A stretch of 5,454 bases of DNA from Clostridia bacterium (GTDB taxonomy: Bacteria; Bacillota; Clostridia; SK-Y3; JACMMQ01): contig JACMMQ010000139.1 in the NCBI GenBank assembly GCA_014378955.1, positions 1-5,454 of the forward strand. The letters run 5' to 3'. The position numbers and the translations under genes were made by a program. Positions 1-5,442 of the stretch are shown here, one piece after another. Position 1 is the first letter of the stretch. Every line of letters starts with the position of its first letter. The notes beneath the pieces are model-generated. The model made no database searches, had not been told where the DNA came from, and saw only the letters and a program-made list of their open reading frames with translations.

Positions 1-188
1 GTAACCGAAAAAGAAAGAACCGGATTTGCTAATACTGAAACCGTAAACATATCGCTTACGGCAGGACTACATCCGTCACCAACCGTTATCGTATAAATTA
101 TCGTATCAGGCGGACAAATTGAATGAGAAGGTCCTAACAAAGTTGTTGGATTAATATTATTTATCCAAACAAACCAACAGCTTTGCAT
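1..188 (-). CDS. Partial surface-protein repeat domain, Bacteroidota-like (fragment)
   Basis: I translated the minus strand directly. The frame is open from 269 down to position 3 and runs off the left edge, so the C-terminus is missing. The stretch from 188 reads as a beta-sandwich repeat: a Trp-Ile-Asn-Asn-Ile-Asn-Pro-Thr-Thr start, then Cys-Pro-Pro-Asp-Thr, then Tyr-Thr-Ile-Thr-Val-Gly-Asp-Gly-Cys-Ser-Pro, then a Thr-Val-Ser-Val-Leu-Ala-Asn-Pro end. This 'YTVTV-DGC...VTVxVNP' pattern is typical of PKD/Ig-like repeats in large secreted adhesins and gliding-type proteins of Bacteroidota. Upstream (188-269) the frame loses that character, and no start codon, ribosome site or signal peptide is visible. 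A neighbouring minus frame between about 165 and 245 reads Cys-Asp-Ser-Asn-Glu-Val-Ala-Val-Gly-Phe-Gly-Asn, which would suit the first half of the same repeat, so a frameshift is likely. Family assignment is moderate; whether it is a functional gene is doubtful. Confidence 0.42.
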   Translation of the reverse strand, partial: MQSCWFVWINNINPTTLLGPSHSICPPDTIIYTITVGDGCSPAVSDMFTVSVLANPVLSFSV

Positions 189-275
189 TAGTATTATACG
201 ATAATATATTTCCAAAGCCAACTGCAACTTCGTTACTATCACACTTATATTATAAACGCCCCCTACACATCACAC

Positions 276-304
276 TTTACATTAAATCCACAATATGGTA
301 CACT
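276..304 (+). promoter_or_regulatory. Sigma-A-type promoter for rodA-like gene
   Basis: TTTACA at 276-281 (five of six matches to the -35 consensus) is followed after 17 bases by TACACT at 299-304, with an extended -10 TG at 296-297. Transcription would begin near 311, about 29 bases before the ATG at 340. The upstream ATG at 295 lies inside this promoter, which argues against it as the start. Predicted from sequence only. Confidence 0.5.
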
Positions 305-327
305 ATAAAAGGAAACCACAAGAAGAT

Positions 328-332
328 AGGTG
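328..332 (+). promoter_or_regulatory. Ribosome binding site deciding the rodA-like start
   Basis: AGGTG ends seven bases before the ATG at 340. The ATG at 334 would leave only one to three bases, and the ATG at 295 has no purine-rich site before it. This site therefore selects 340. Confidence 0.5.
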
Positions 333-339
333 CATGAAA

Positions 340-1464
340 ATGATTCGGCAGGATAGTGGGTTTGGTAGGCGTTTTTTTAGGCAGTTTGATGTGCTTTTGT
401 TTTTTATTGTCATCACGGCGGCGATATTTGGCATTGTGATGATTTATAGCGCTACCCACAATTATGACAACCATATGCAGTTTGTTGTGATTCAGTCCGC
501 TGCTTTTGTGCTTGGGTTGTTGCTGATTTGTGTGATGACTTTGATTGATTATGAAACGTTGGGGGATGCTTATGTCATCCTCATGGCTTTTAATATATTG
601 GCGCTTGTGCTGACGTTGTTGCTTGGGCAGGGTGAAGAAGAGGTGGGCGGTAAGAGCTGGATACGGTTTGGCCCGATTGGGTTACAGCCTTCTGAGCTTG
701 TGAAAATTGGGTTTATCATCACCTTTGCGAAGCATTTGGAAATGGTTGAGGACGACTTGAACAGTGCACGCAATTTGCTCATGTTGACGTTGCACTTAGG
801 GGTATTGGTCGGACTGATTTTAAAACAGCCCGATGCTGGTACTGCGATGATGTTCATGGGCATTTTTATTGGCATGTTGTTCATTGCTGGGCTTCGCACA
901 CGGTTTTTTGTTTCTGCCATTGCGGCGCTTATGGTGCTGATGCCTGCGGCTTGGTTTTTCGTGCTAAAAAATTATCAAAAAGACAGAATCATGGTGTTTT
1001 TAAAGCCCGAGACAGACCCTTTGGGTGCTGGCTATCAGGTGTTGCAATCCAAGGTGGCGATTGGCTCTGGACAGCTTTCTGGCGTGGGGTATTTAAAGGG
1101 CATTCTTACACAGCTTGGCTTCCTGCCCGCTAAACACACCGACTTTATATTTGCCGCTATTAGCGAGGAGTTAGGCTTTGCTGGTAGTGCGTTTGTGGTG
1201 GTGCTTTTGTTTGCCTTGATTGGGCGGTGCATTTACATTGCCATGACTGCTAAGGACAAGCTTGGGACGTATATTTGTGTGGGCGTTGCCTCGATGTATT
1301 TTATCCAAACGCTTGAAAATGTCGGCATGTGCATTGGACTAACCCCCGTGACAGGCGTAACACTTCCTTTTATGAGCTATGGTGGCTCGTCGCTCCTCAC
1401 AAACATGTTAGCGGTCGGCTTGGTCATGAATGTGTCTATGCGGCGAAAGACGTTGAGCTTCTAA
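340..1464 (+). CDS. rodA: RodA-like SEDS peptidoglycan glycosyltransferase
   Basis: A polytopic membrane protein of the SEDS family (RodA/FtsW/SpoVE), 374 residues from the ATG at 340, which is normal for RodA. In this family the protein polymerises lipid II into glycan strands at the outer face of the membrane, usually with a class B penicillin-binding protein partner. Visible motifs, numbered from that start: Gly-Gly-Lys-Ser-Trp-Ile-Arg-Phe-Gly at 103-111 with Trp107, and Gln-Pro-Ser-Glu-Leu just after; Lys-Gln-Pro-Asp-Ala-Gly-Thr-Ala at 162-169; Gln-Ser-Lys-Val-Ala-Ile-Gly-Ser-Gly near 236-244; His-Thr-Asp-Phe-Ile-Phe at 266-271, whose Asp268 matches the putative catalytic aspartate of RodA; and Pro-Val-Thr-Gly-Val-Thr-Leu-Pro-Phe with Ser-Tyr-Gly-Gly-Ser-Ser at about 336-351. 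About ten hydrophobic segments are present. The IAIGSG-like and HTDFIF motifs favour RodA over FtsW. No PBP or mre gene lies nearby. The longer ATG at 295 is possible but has no ribosome site. Confidence 0.9.
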   Translation: MIRQDSGFGRRFFRQFDVLLFFIVITAAIFGIVMIYSATHNYDNHMQFVVIQSAAFVLGLLLICVMTLIDYETLGDAYVILMAFNILALVLTLLLGQGEEEVGGKSWIRFGPIGLQPSELVKIGFIITFAKHLEMVEDDLNSARNLLMLTLHLGVLVGLILKQPDAGTAMMFMGIFIGMLFIAGLRTRFFVSAIAALMVLMPAAWFFVLKNYQKDRIMVFLKPETDPLGAGYQVLQSKVAIGSGQLSGVGYLKGILTQLGFLPAKHTDFIFAAISEELGFAGSAFVVVLLFALIGRCIYIAMTAKDKLGTYICVGVASMYFIQTLENVGMCIGLTPVTGVTLPFMSYGGSSLLTNMLAVGLVMNVSMRRKTLSF

Positions 1465-1540
1465 CTAATTAGTACATTCGGGCGGAAAAATTCTACCCCT
1501 ACATATAGCAATTTATTTTATTAATAAGGCGTGATACATA

Positions 1541-2056
1541 ATGCTTAAAAAGCTTTTTACCCATAAAACCAACAATACCTATGTGCAGGTATTTCGATTT
1601 CTTTTTGTTGGTGGTGCCGCAACAATTGTAGATATTTGCGTGTTCCACCTCATGGCAAATGTTCTAGGCATGAGCGTTTATTATGGTGCTATCCCCATCG
1701 GGTTTTTGTGTGGGATGACCGTTAACTTTATTTTAAGTAGTGTTTGGGTGTTCAACAGTCGCAACGGCGTTAATGCACGTGAATTTATTGGCTTTTTTGC
1801 CATTGCGTTACTAGGCTTGGGCATGAATTATATCATTATTTACGGACTGCTTGATTTACCACTTATCCAAATTCCCTATGAAAGCTTTTCAACGCTTGTG
1901 TACAATGTCATTGAGCGTATAAGACATCTACTTTCACTCCCTACCAAAATTATCAAATTGACTACCTTAGAAAACCTCATGGCAAAGCTCATCGCAACGG
2001 TTTTGGTCATGATATGGAACTTTTATGCACGCAAGAAATTTGTTTATAAGAAATAA
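1541..2056 (+). CDS. GtrA-family small membrane protein
   Basis: A 171-residue protein with four hydrophobic segments (about 17-39, 47-69, 81-104 and 147-165), the GtrA layout. Family marks are Phe-Arg-Phe-Leu-Phe-Val-Gly-Gly-Ala-Ala-Thr near 18-28, Asn-Phe-Ile-Leu-Ser-Ser-Val-Trp-Val-Phe at 62-71, and the basic C-terminus Trp-Asn-Phe-Tyr-Ala-Arg-Lys-Lys-Phe-Val at 159-168. GtrA proteins are thought to help move or present undecaprenyl-phosphate-linked sugars for wall, teichoic-acid or O-antigen decoration; the substrate here is unknown. Most relatives have about 120-150 residues. The extra length is a loop of about 40 residues between segments 3 and 4 (about 105-145). It begins 76 bases after the RodA-like gene with no clear terminator between, so the two are probably co-transcribed. 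The ribosome site is weak: AAGG at 1526-1529, 11 bases from the ATG. No glycosyltransferase gene is adjacent. Confidence 0.85.
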   Translation: MLKKLFTHKTNNTYVQVFRFLFVGGAATIVDICVFHLMANVLGMSVYYGAIPIGFLCGMTVNFILSSVWVFNSRNGVNAREFIGFFAIALLGLGMNYIIIYGLLDLPLIQIPYESFSTLVYNVIERIRHLLSLPTKIIKLTTLENLMAKLIATVLVMIWNFYARKKFVYKK

Positions 2057-2059
2057 TCT

Positions 2060-2096
2060 AAAAGCCCCCAATACGAATTGTATTGAGGGCTTTTTT
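2060..2096 (+). terminator. Rho-independent terminator between convergent units
   Basis: A 15-base arm at 2060-2074 pairs with 2080-2094 around the loop GAATT, with a single C/A mismatch, and is followed by six T at 2091-2096. It starts four bases after the GtrA-like stop. On the other strand the hairpin is followed by TTTTAG, so it may also end the leftward Dabb transcript, whose stop lies 16 bases beyond. Confidence 0.93.
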
Positions 2097-2111
2097 AAAG
2101 AAATTACAAAA

Positions 2112-2417
2112 TTAGCTTACTATATAATCTACGACCACACGATCTTTTCTAACCTTGCCAATATAATCCGCTACCTTGACATGCGCTGGATGCTTCAAAT
2201 AAACGTCCAGTGCGGTTTGGTCGTTGAAAATTATGACCAATACAACATCGTATGCCGCATCGGACACGATGCAATTTACGCCCACTTCCAGTGCGTTTAT
2301 TTCACTGATTTCGGCTTGCAAACCCGATAACTGCGTGCGCATATTTTCGATAATTTGCGCCTTTGTCTGCCCTTCAAATTCTTCCACTACTGTCCACATC
2401 ACGATGTGCTTTAACAT
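2112..2417 (-). CDS. Dabb-domain (stress-responsive A/B barrel) protein
   Basis: A 101-residue soluble protein that fills one Dabb domain, a ferredoxin-like alpha/beta fold that forms dimeric barrels. The N-terminus Met-Leu-Lys-His-Ile-Val-Met-Trp, a central Val-Gly-Val-Asn region, Tyr-Asp-Val-Val-Leu-Val-Ile-Ile-Phe-Asn, and the late Tyr-Leu-Lys-His-Pro-Ala-His-Val-Lys-Val segment are family marks. Some plant and fungal members bind or cyclise small ligands, but most bacterial ones have no known activity, so I assign no reaction. The ATG at 2417 is chosen because AAGGAG lies eight bases upstream; a GTG at 2426, giving 104 residues, would overlap that site. The gene starts 12 bases after the slipin stop, and its ribosome site overlaps that stop, so it is the last, probably translation-coupled gene of the leftward operon. 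Confidence 0.88.
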   Translation of the reverse strand: MLKHIVMWTVVEEFEGQTKAQIIENMRTQLSGLQAEISEINALEVGVNCIVSDAAYDVVLVIIFNDQTALDVYLKHPAHVKVADYIGKVRKDRVVVDYIVS

Positions 2418-2425
2418 GCCCAACA

Positions 2426-2431
2426 CTCCTT
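2426..2431 (-). promoter_or_regulatory. Ribosome binding site overlapping the slipin stop codon
   Basis: The minus strand reads AAGGAG here, eight bases before the Dabb ATG. Its first two bases fall within the slipin TAA stop (2430-2432). It fixes the Dabb start at 2417 and suggests coupled translation. Confidence 0.8.
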
Positions 2432-3173
2432 ACTTTTTCTCCATAAAAGCTTTTAAAATATCCATTGGCAACGGGAATACAATGGTAGAATTTTTTTCCA
2501 CTGCGATTTCCGTTAATGTTTGTAAGTACCGTAGCTGTAAGGTAGTAGGCTCTTTTGCGATAATGGTAGCAGCCTCCAAAAGCTTTTGTGACGCTTGGAA
2601 TTCCCCGTCTGCCGCTGTGATTTTCGCCCGTCTCTCACGCTCTGCTTCTGCCTGTTTCGCCATTGCACGTTTCATCGTATCGGGAATTTCAATACTCTTT
2701 ATTTCTACTGACGTGATGTTGATGCCCCAATTTCCTGTGGTTTCTGCCAACGCTTTTTTCAAAATATCGTTGAGATCTTCTTGCTTTGCAAGCACCTCAT
2801 CCAACTCGTGCTGTCCTAAAACCGAGCGTAAGGTCGTTTGACCCAAAAGGGTGGTACTGCTTTCAAAATTGACCACCTGTGTCAACACCAACGTCGGATT
2901 TTTAACGTTGTAATACACGACCGCATCCACCATGATTGAGATGTTGTCCTTGGTGATAACCTCTTGCTGTGGTACGTTGATGGTTCTTGTTCGCAGGTCA
3001 ACCTTGCGTACAATGTCAATGCCCCAAGGGATACGCATTTGAAGCCCTGGTGGCAACACCCCAACCACTTTACCAAATCTGAAAATAACGCCACGCTCAT
3101 ACTCGTTGATGACCACCAAGGTGGAAATGACCACCCAAATCACCACTGCAAAACCAATAATCCAAAAAACCAT
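2430..3173 (-). CDS. Slipin/stomatin-type SPFH membrane protein
   Basis: A 247-residue protein with one N-terminal membrane segment (about 3-22) followed by an SPFH/prohibitin-homology domain (about 24-190) and a short helical tail. Stomatin marks are Val-Ile-Asn-Glu-Tyr-Glu-Arg-Gly-Val-Ile-Phe-Arg-Phe-Gly at 21-34, Pro-Pro-Gly-Leu at 41-44, Leu-Arg-Thr-Arg-Thr-Ile-Asn-Val-Pro at 60-68, Thr-Thr-Leu-Arg-Ser-Val-Leu-Gly at 113-120, a charged Ala/Glu/Arg-rich coiled-coil-like stretch at about 166-206, and Phe-Pro-Leu-Pro-Met near 233-237. These proteins form membrane-bound oligomeric assemblies that organise membrane microdomains or regulate membrane proteases and channels. Bacterial slipins often sit beside an NfeD-type gene; none is present here, and the flanking genes are a reductase and a Dabb protein. 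It is 14 bases shorter in spacing than a free-standing gene would need for a promoter: its ribosome site overlaps the reductase stop. Confidence 0.92.
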   Translation of the reverse strand: MVFWIIGFAVVIWVVISTLVVINEYERGVIFRFGKVVGVLPPGLQMRIPWGIDIVRKVDLRTRTINVPQQEVITKDNISIMVDAVVYYNVKNPTLVLTQVVNFESSTTLLGQTTLRSVLGQHELDEVLAKQEDLNDILKKALAETTGNWGINITSVEIKSIEIPDTMKRAMAKQAEAERERRAKITAADGEFQASQKLLEAATIIAKEPTTLQLRYLQTLTEIAVEKNSTIVFPLPMDILKAFMEKK

Positions 3174-3182
3174 TTTTACACG

Positions 3183-3189
3183 CTCCTCT
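3183..3189 (-). promoter_or_regulatory. Ribosome binding site overlapping the reductase stop codon
   Basis: The minus strand reads AGAGGAG, ending nine bases before the slipin ATG. Its first base is shared with the aldo/keto reductase TAA stop (3189-3191), the same arrangement as at the next junction. Confidence 0.8.
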
Positions 3190-4319
3190 TATAATTTTAA
3201 TGCTTCCACCGTCTCCGCCAGTTGCTTTCTAATCGCTATTTTTTGCGGACACTTATCCTCACAGATGCCACAATTTACACACGCCTCTGCTTTTTTGCCC
3301 TTAATCCACGGATTTGTGCCTATGTTTGCATATTCCTGTTTTGCAAATTCCGTCAACCCGTACACGCGGTGATAATTCATCAAGCTAAAGTTATGTGGAA
3401 TGTTGACATCGTGCGGACAGGGCATGCAATACCCACAGCCCGTGCAATAAAGGTCTGCCAATTGTTTGTTTTCTGTCATACTATGTTTGATGGCTTGCAC
3501 CTCTTGTGCGCTTAAGTGCTTTTCATTCGAGGCGGTACGGCAGTTTTCCTCCACCATCAACATGCTACTCATACCGGATAGGGCACAGCTCACCGACTGG
3601 TTTGCCAACACAAAGCGAAGTGCTATTTCCGCACTGCTTGCCATCGCCTTAGGCATCAGCTTTTGAATGATTTGCGATGGTGCACCCAAACGACCCCCTG
3701 CGACAGGACCCATGATGACAACACCTAAGCCTTTTTCATGTGCGTAAGCAATGCCGTCCTCGTTCCCACGGTCTAGCAAATTGTACTGACAAAGCAATGT
3801 TTCAAAATGCCCCGTGTCAATAAGCTTGAACATATTCTCTGGATTATCATGGAAGGAAAAGGAAAGATGCTTGATAAGCCCTTGCTCCTTCGCTTTAAAA
3901 GCGGCTTGCAATGGTCCATTTTTCACATCAATTTTATCACCATATTGTTGCCAATTGATGCCCCACATATGGTAAAAGTCAATGTAATCTGTGTCTAAAT
4001 TTTGAAGCGATTTTTCCAATCGCTCGGTAAAATGTTCTCCGCTATCATCCTGACCGATACCATTTTTCGTGGATAAATACACCTGATCCCGAATGCCCTT
4101 GAGTGCCTTGCCAACGATTATCTCGCTCTGACCATCACAGTAGAGCGGTGCTGTGTCAATGTAGTTGACGCCCAAATCCACCGCACGATGTATCATCCGA
4201 ATGCTTTCCTCTACGTCCCACTCTGTCTTTTCACCCACGGTCATTTGCGGTAATCGCATTGCCCCAAATCCAAGTGCTGATATATGGATACCTGTTTTGC
4301 CAAATGCACGATATTGCAA
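3189..4319 (-). CDS. Aldo/keto reductase with C-terminal 4Fe-4S domain
   Basis: A 376-residue cytoplasmic oxidoreductase. Residues 1 to about 270 form an aldo/keto reductase TIM barrel with the catalytic tetrad Asp55 and Tyr60 (in Tyr-Ile-Asp-Thr-Ala-Pro-Leu-Tyr), Lys85 and His117 (in Phe-Tyr-His-Met-Trp). The C-terminal 100 residues carry two cysteine clusters: Cys292, 295, 298 and 301 before a proline, and Cys347, 350, 353 and 357 before a proline. This fits a ferredoxin-like domain with one or two 4Fe-4S clusters, as in a widespread family of anaerobes. The substrate is unknown; electron exchange between NAD(P)H and a ferredoxin is an inference from the fusion. The start is a TTG: the first residues, Met-Gln-Tyr-Arg-Ala-Phe-Gly-Lys-Thr-Gly, are the usual beginning of the family, and AAGGGG lies nine bases upstream. 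The next ATG, at codon 21, would remove the first strand. It is the first gene of the leftward operon. Confidence 0.93.
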   Translation of the reverse strand: MQYRAFGKTGIHISALGFGAMRLPQMTVGEKTEWDVEESIRMIHRAVDLGVNYIDTAPLYCDGQSEIIVGKALKGIRDQVYLSTKNGIGQDDSGEHFTERLEKSLQNLDTDYIDFYHMWGINWQQYGDKIDVKNGPLQAAFKAKEQGLIKHLSFSFHDNPENMFKLIDTGHFETLLCQYNLLDRGNEDGIAYAHEKGLGVVIMGPVAGGRLGAPSQIIQKLMPKAMASSAEIALRFVLANQSVSCALSGMSSMLMVEENCRTASNEKHLSAQEVQAIKHSMTENKQLADLYCTGCGYCMPCPHDVNIPHNFSLMNYHRVYGLTEFAKQEYANIGTNPWIKGKKAEACVNCGICEDKCPQKIAIRKQLAETVEALKL

Positions 4320-4328
4320 ATCCTCACG

Positions 4329-4334
4329 CCCCTT
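4329..4334 (-). promoter_or_regulatory. Ribosome binding site supporting a TTG start
   Basis: The minus strand reads AAGGGG, nine bases before the TTG at 4319. A second purine run, GAGGA at 4321-4325, is only one base from the TTG and too close to serve it. Confidence 0.65.
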
Positions 4335-4358
4335 ATATTTATATGATTACTTAAGGGT

Positions 4359-4387
4359 ATTATATCACAATTCCTTTTTGCAAGCAA
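4359..4387 (-). promoter_or_regulatory. Extended -10 promoter of the reductase-slipin-Dabb operon
   Basis: On the minus strand TATAAT (4364-4359) is a perfect -10 box preceded by TGA, forming an extended -10 element. TTGCTT (4387-4382) lies 17 bases upstream as a weak -35 box matching three of six positions. Transcription would start near 4352, giving a leader of about 32 bases. No other comparable promoter is seen within the three-gene unit. Confidence 0.72.
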
Positions 4388-4392
4388 AGGAA
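4371..4392. repeat. Palindrome covering the -35 box (candidate operator)
   Basis: A 12-base core of TTTGC, AA, GCAAA (4377-4388) is flanked by TTCC on the left and GGAA on the right, with two extra bases in the left arm. The -35 hexamer lies entirely within the core, so a bound dimeric protein would block the promoter. As RNA from the upstream gene it could form a weak hairpin but has no T-tract suited to termination. Confidence 0.5.
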
Positions 4393-4422
4393 TATTTCCA
4401 TTAAATTCCGACTTTTCAGGTA

Positions 4423-5220
4423 TTATTTATACATTTTCCATGAGGTAATTATTTCGCCACCCAATAAAAAGATAAAGGATAATAAGTAAAGCCAAATTAA
4501 AAACAGCATCACACCGCCTAAGCTCCCGTAGATAGAAAACTTCAAGAAAGTCATTGCCACCCATGAAAAACCCCAAGAGGATATTAACCAACCAAGAGAC
4601 GCAAAGAAAGCCCCTGTAAACACCACCCGCCAGTGTATATGAATAGGCAAGGCGGCTTTATAAATCACCGCAAACAACACAGTCGGCATGAGCAATACAA
4701 ATACATAGCGTAAGATAGACCATATAAAATGCAGTCCTCGCATGTCAATATTGTTTTGAAACCACGTCTCCCACTGGTTACCAATCACAATCAAGCCAAA
4801 GCTCAGCACCAAGCCAACGCCTAAAAAGAGCATCATAACGATGCTCTTCAAATAATTAAGAAGCCAAAAACGTTTGCCTTCTCTTTCGCCAAAAGCACGT
4901 CGAAAGGTCAGCATCAACACATTCATGCCATTTGAAGCAGCGCCAATCCAAGCTATGACCACCACCCAAAGCCATGGTTCATTGGATTGCCTTGCACTAT
5001 TCCCCAACCCTTCCTGTAACGCTACAAGCGCATAAGAAGGTAGCATGTTTGTAAAGCTAGACACCAAATCAATGCTATTCAATTGTATAAACGATAAAAT
5101 CATCGTCAAAAGATACGCAAATGGAAAAAAAGAAAAGATCAGCGCATACGCAAGCTGCGAAGCAAGCGCTGCGATTTCGTGGTTAAAAATGTTCATGATA
5201 AGCTGCTTAACAAGTCGCAA
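4423..5220 (-). CDS. YihY/BrkB-family inner membrane protein
   Basis: A polytopic membrane protein of about 265 residues with six hydrophobic segments, belonging to the YihY/virulence factor BrkB family (UPF0761), once misnamed ribonuclease BN. Visible marks are an N-terminal Ala-Ala-Leu-Ala-Ser-Gln-Leu-Ala-Tyr-Ala segment followed by Ser-Phe-Phe-Pro-Phe, a mid-protein Tyr-Lys-Ala-Ala-Leu-Pro, and the C-terminal Tyr-Gly-Ser-Leu-Gly-Gly-Val with Leu-Leu-Gly-Gly-Glu-Ile-Ile. A transport role is suspected for the family, but no substrate is established. The start I prefer is the TTG at 5220, since AGGGAG lies nine bases upstream. A TTG three codons earlier (5229, 268 residues) touches that site and cannot use it; an ATG at 5196 is also possible but lacks a site. 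It is separated from the reductase by 103 bases containing the operon promoter, with no strong terminator, so some read-through is possible. Confidence 0.88.
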   Translation of the reverse strand: MRLVKQLIMNIFNHEIAALASQLAYALIFSFFPFAYLLTMILSFIQLNSIDLVSSFTNMLPSYALVALQEGLGNSARQSNEPWLWVVVIAWIGAASNGMNVLMLTFRRAFGEREGKRFWLLNYLKSIVMMLFLGVGLVLSFGLIVIGNQWETWFQNNIDMRGLHFIWSILRYVFVLLMPTVLFAVIYKAALPIHIHWRVVFTGAFFASLGWLISSWGFSWVAMTFLKFSIYGSLGGVMLFLIWLYLLSFIFLLGGEIITSWKMYK

Positions 5221-5229
5221 AATAGTCAA

Positions 5230-5235
5230 CTCCCT
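5230..5235 (-). promoter_or_regulatory. Ribosome binding site deciding the yihY-like TTG start
   Basis: The minus strand reads AGGGAG. It directly abuts the TTG at 5229, so that codon is too close, but it sits nine bases from the in-frame TTG at 5220, matching the spacing at the other leftward genes. Confidence 0.6.
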
Positions 5236-5250
5236 GCGAAATAATCATTC

Positions 5251-5442
5251 AAAGCTAGCATGCCTAAGGTTGGCTAGTTTTAAACACGGAACATTGTGGG
5301 CGCTGCCCATTATATTGCGTAGCAATATTTCTTCTGTTCGACCGAACGAATGCGCTTTTTGCATTCGTAGCCACGAATGTGGCGTGGTCATCTCCCACCC
5401 CTTTTTGAAAAAAGGGGACAAAAACTTTAGTTGGGGGTTTTT
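5251..5442. repeat. Tandem array of small palindromes (hairpin-rich intergenic element)
   Basis: At least seven inverted repeats follow one another between the YihY-like gene and the right edge. They are: 5251-5259 with 5273-5281 (nine pairs, one G-T); TGGGC/GCCCA at 5297-5309; ATATTGC/GCAATAT at 5312-5328; TTC/GAA at 5337-5346, marginal; ACGAATGC/GCATTCGT at 5346-5368; GCCAC/GTGGC at 5370-5383; and CCCCTTTTT/AAAAAGGGG at 5398-5417. A weaker AAAAAC/GTTTTT pair spans 5420-5442. CATTCGT at 5362-5368 can also pair with ACGAATG at 5373-5379, so alternative folds exist. None has the stem-plus-T-tract form of a clear terminator. The density suggests a dispersed intergenic repeat, as known in several Clostridia, or a structured RNA leader of the YihY-like gene. 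Copy number cannot be seen in this window. Confidence 0.6.

Noticed and set aside
295..339. Upstream ATG at 295 as the rodA-like start
   Set aside because: No ribosome site precedes it, it overlaps the predicted promoter, and the extra 15 residues are not typical of the family.
570..920. Minus-strand frame of 116 codons inside the rodA-like gene
   Set aside because: Antisense shadow of a conserved membrane protein; no domain or ribosome site.
1464..1473. Ten-base perfect palindrome ACTAATTAGT at the rodA-like stop
   Set aside because: Short, AT-rich and without a T-tract; likely chance, and too weak to act as a terminator.
2224..2841. Long plus-strand frame (205 codons) opposite the slipin and Dabb genes
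   Set aside because: It lies antisense to two well-supported genes, lacks a ribosome site and reads as low-complexity Ser/Ala/Cys sequence.
4388..4408. Possible terminator after the YihY-like gene (GGAAT/ATTCC on the minus strand)
   Set aside because: Only five pairs around an 11-base loop and no strong T-tract after it.
5309..5314. TATAAT on the minus strand as a -10 box for the YihY-like gene
   Set aside because: The sequence 17 bases upstream, ACAGAA, is not a -35 box, there is no TG extension, and the motif falls within the arm of a palindrome.
5245..5391. A 48-codon minus-strand frame from an ATG at 5391, beginning Met-Thr-Thr-Pro-His-Ser-Trp
   Set aside because: It is formed by reading through the palindromes, has no ribosome binding site suited to the ATG apart from a weak GGGAG touching it, and shows no domain character. 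Such frames arise in hairpin repeats; conservation would be needed to accept it.
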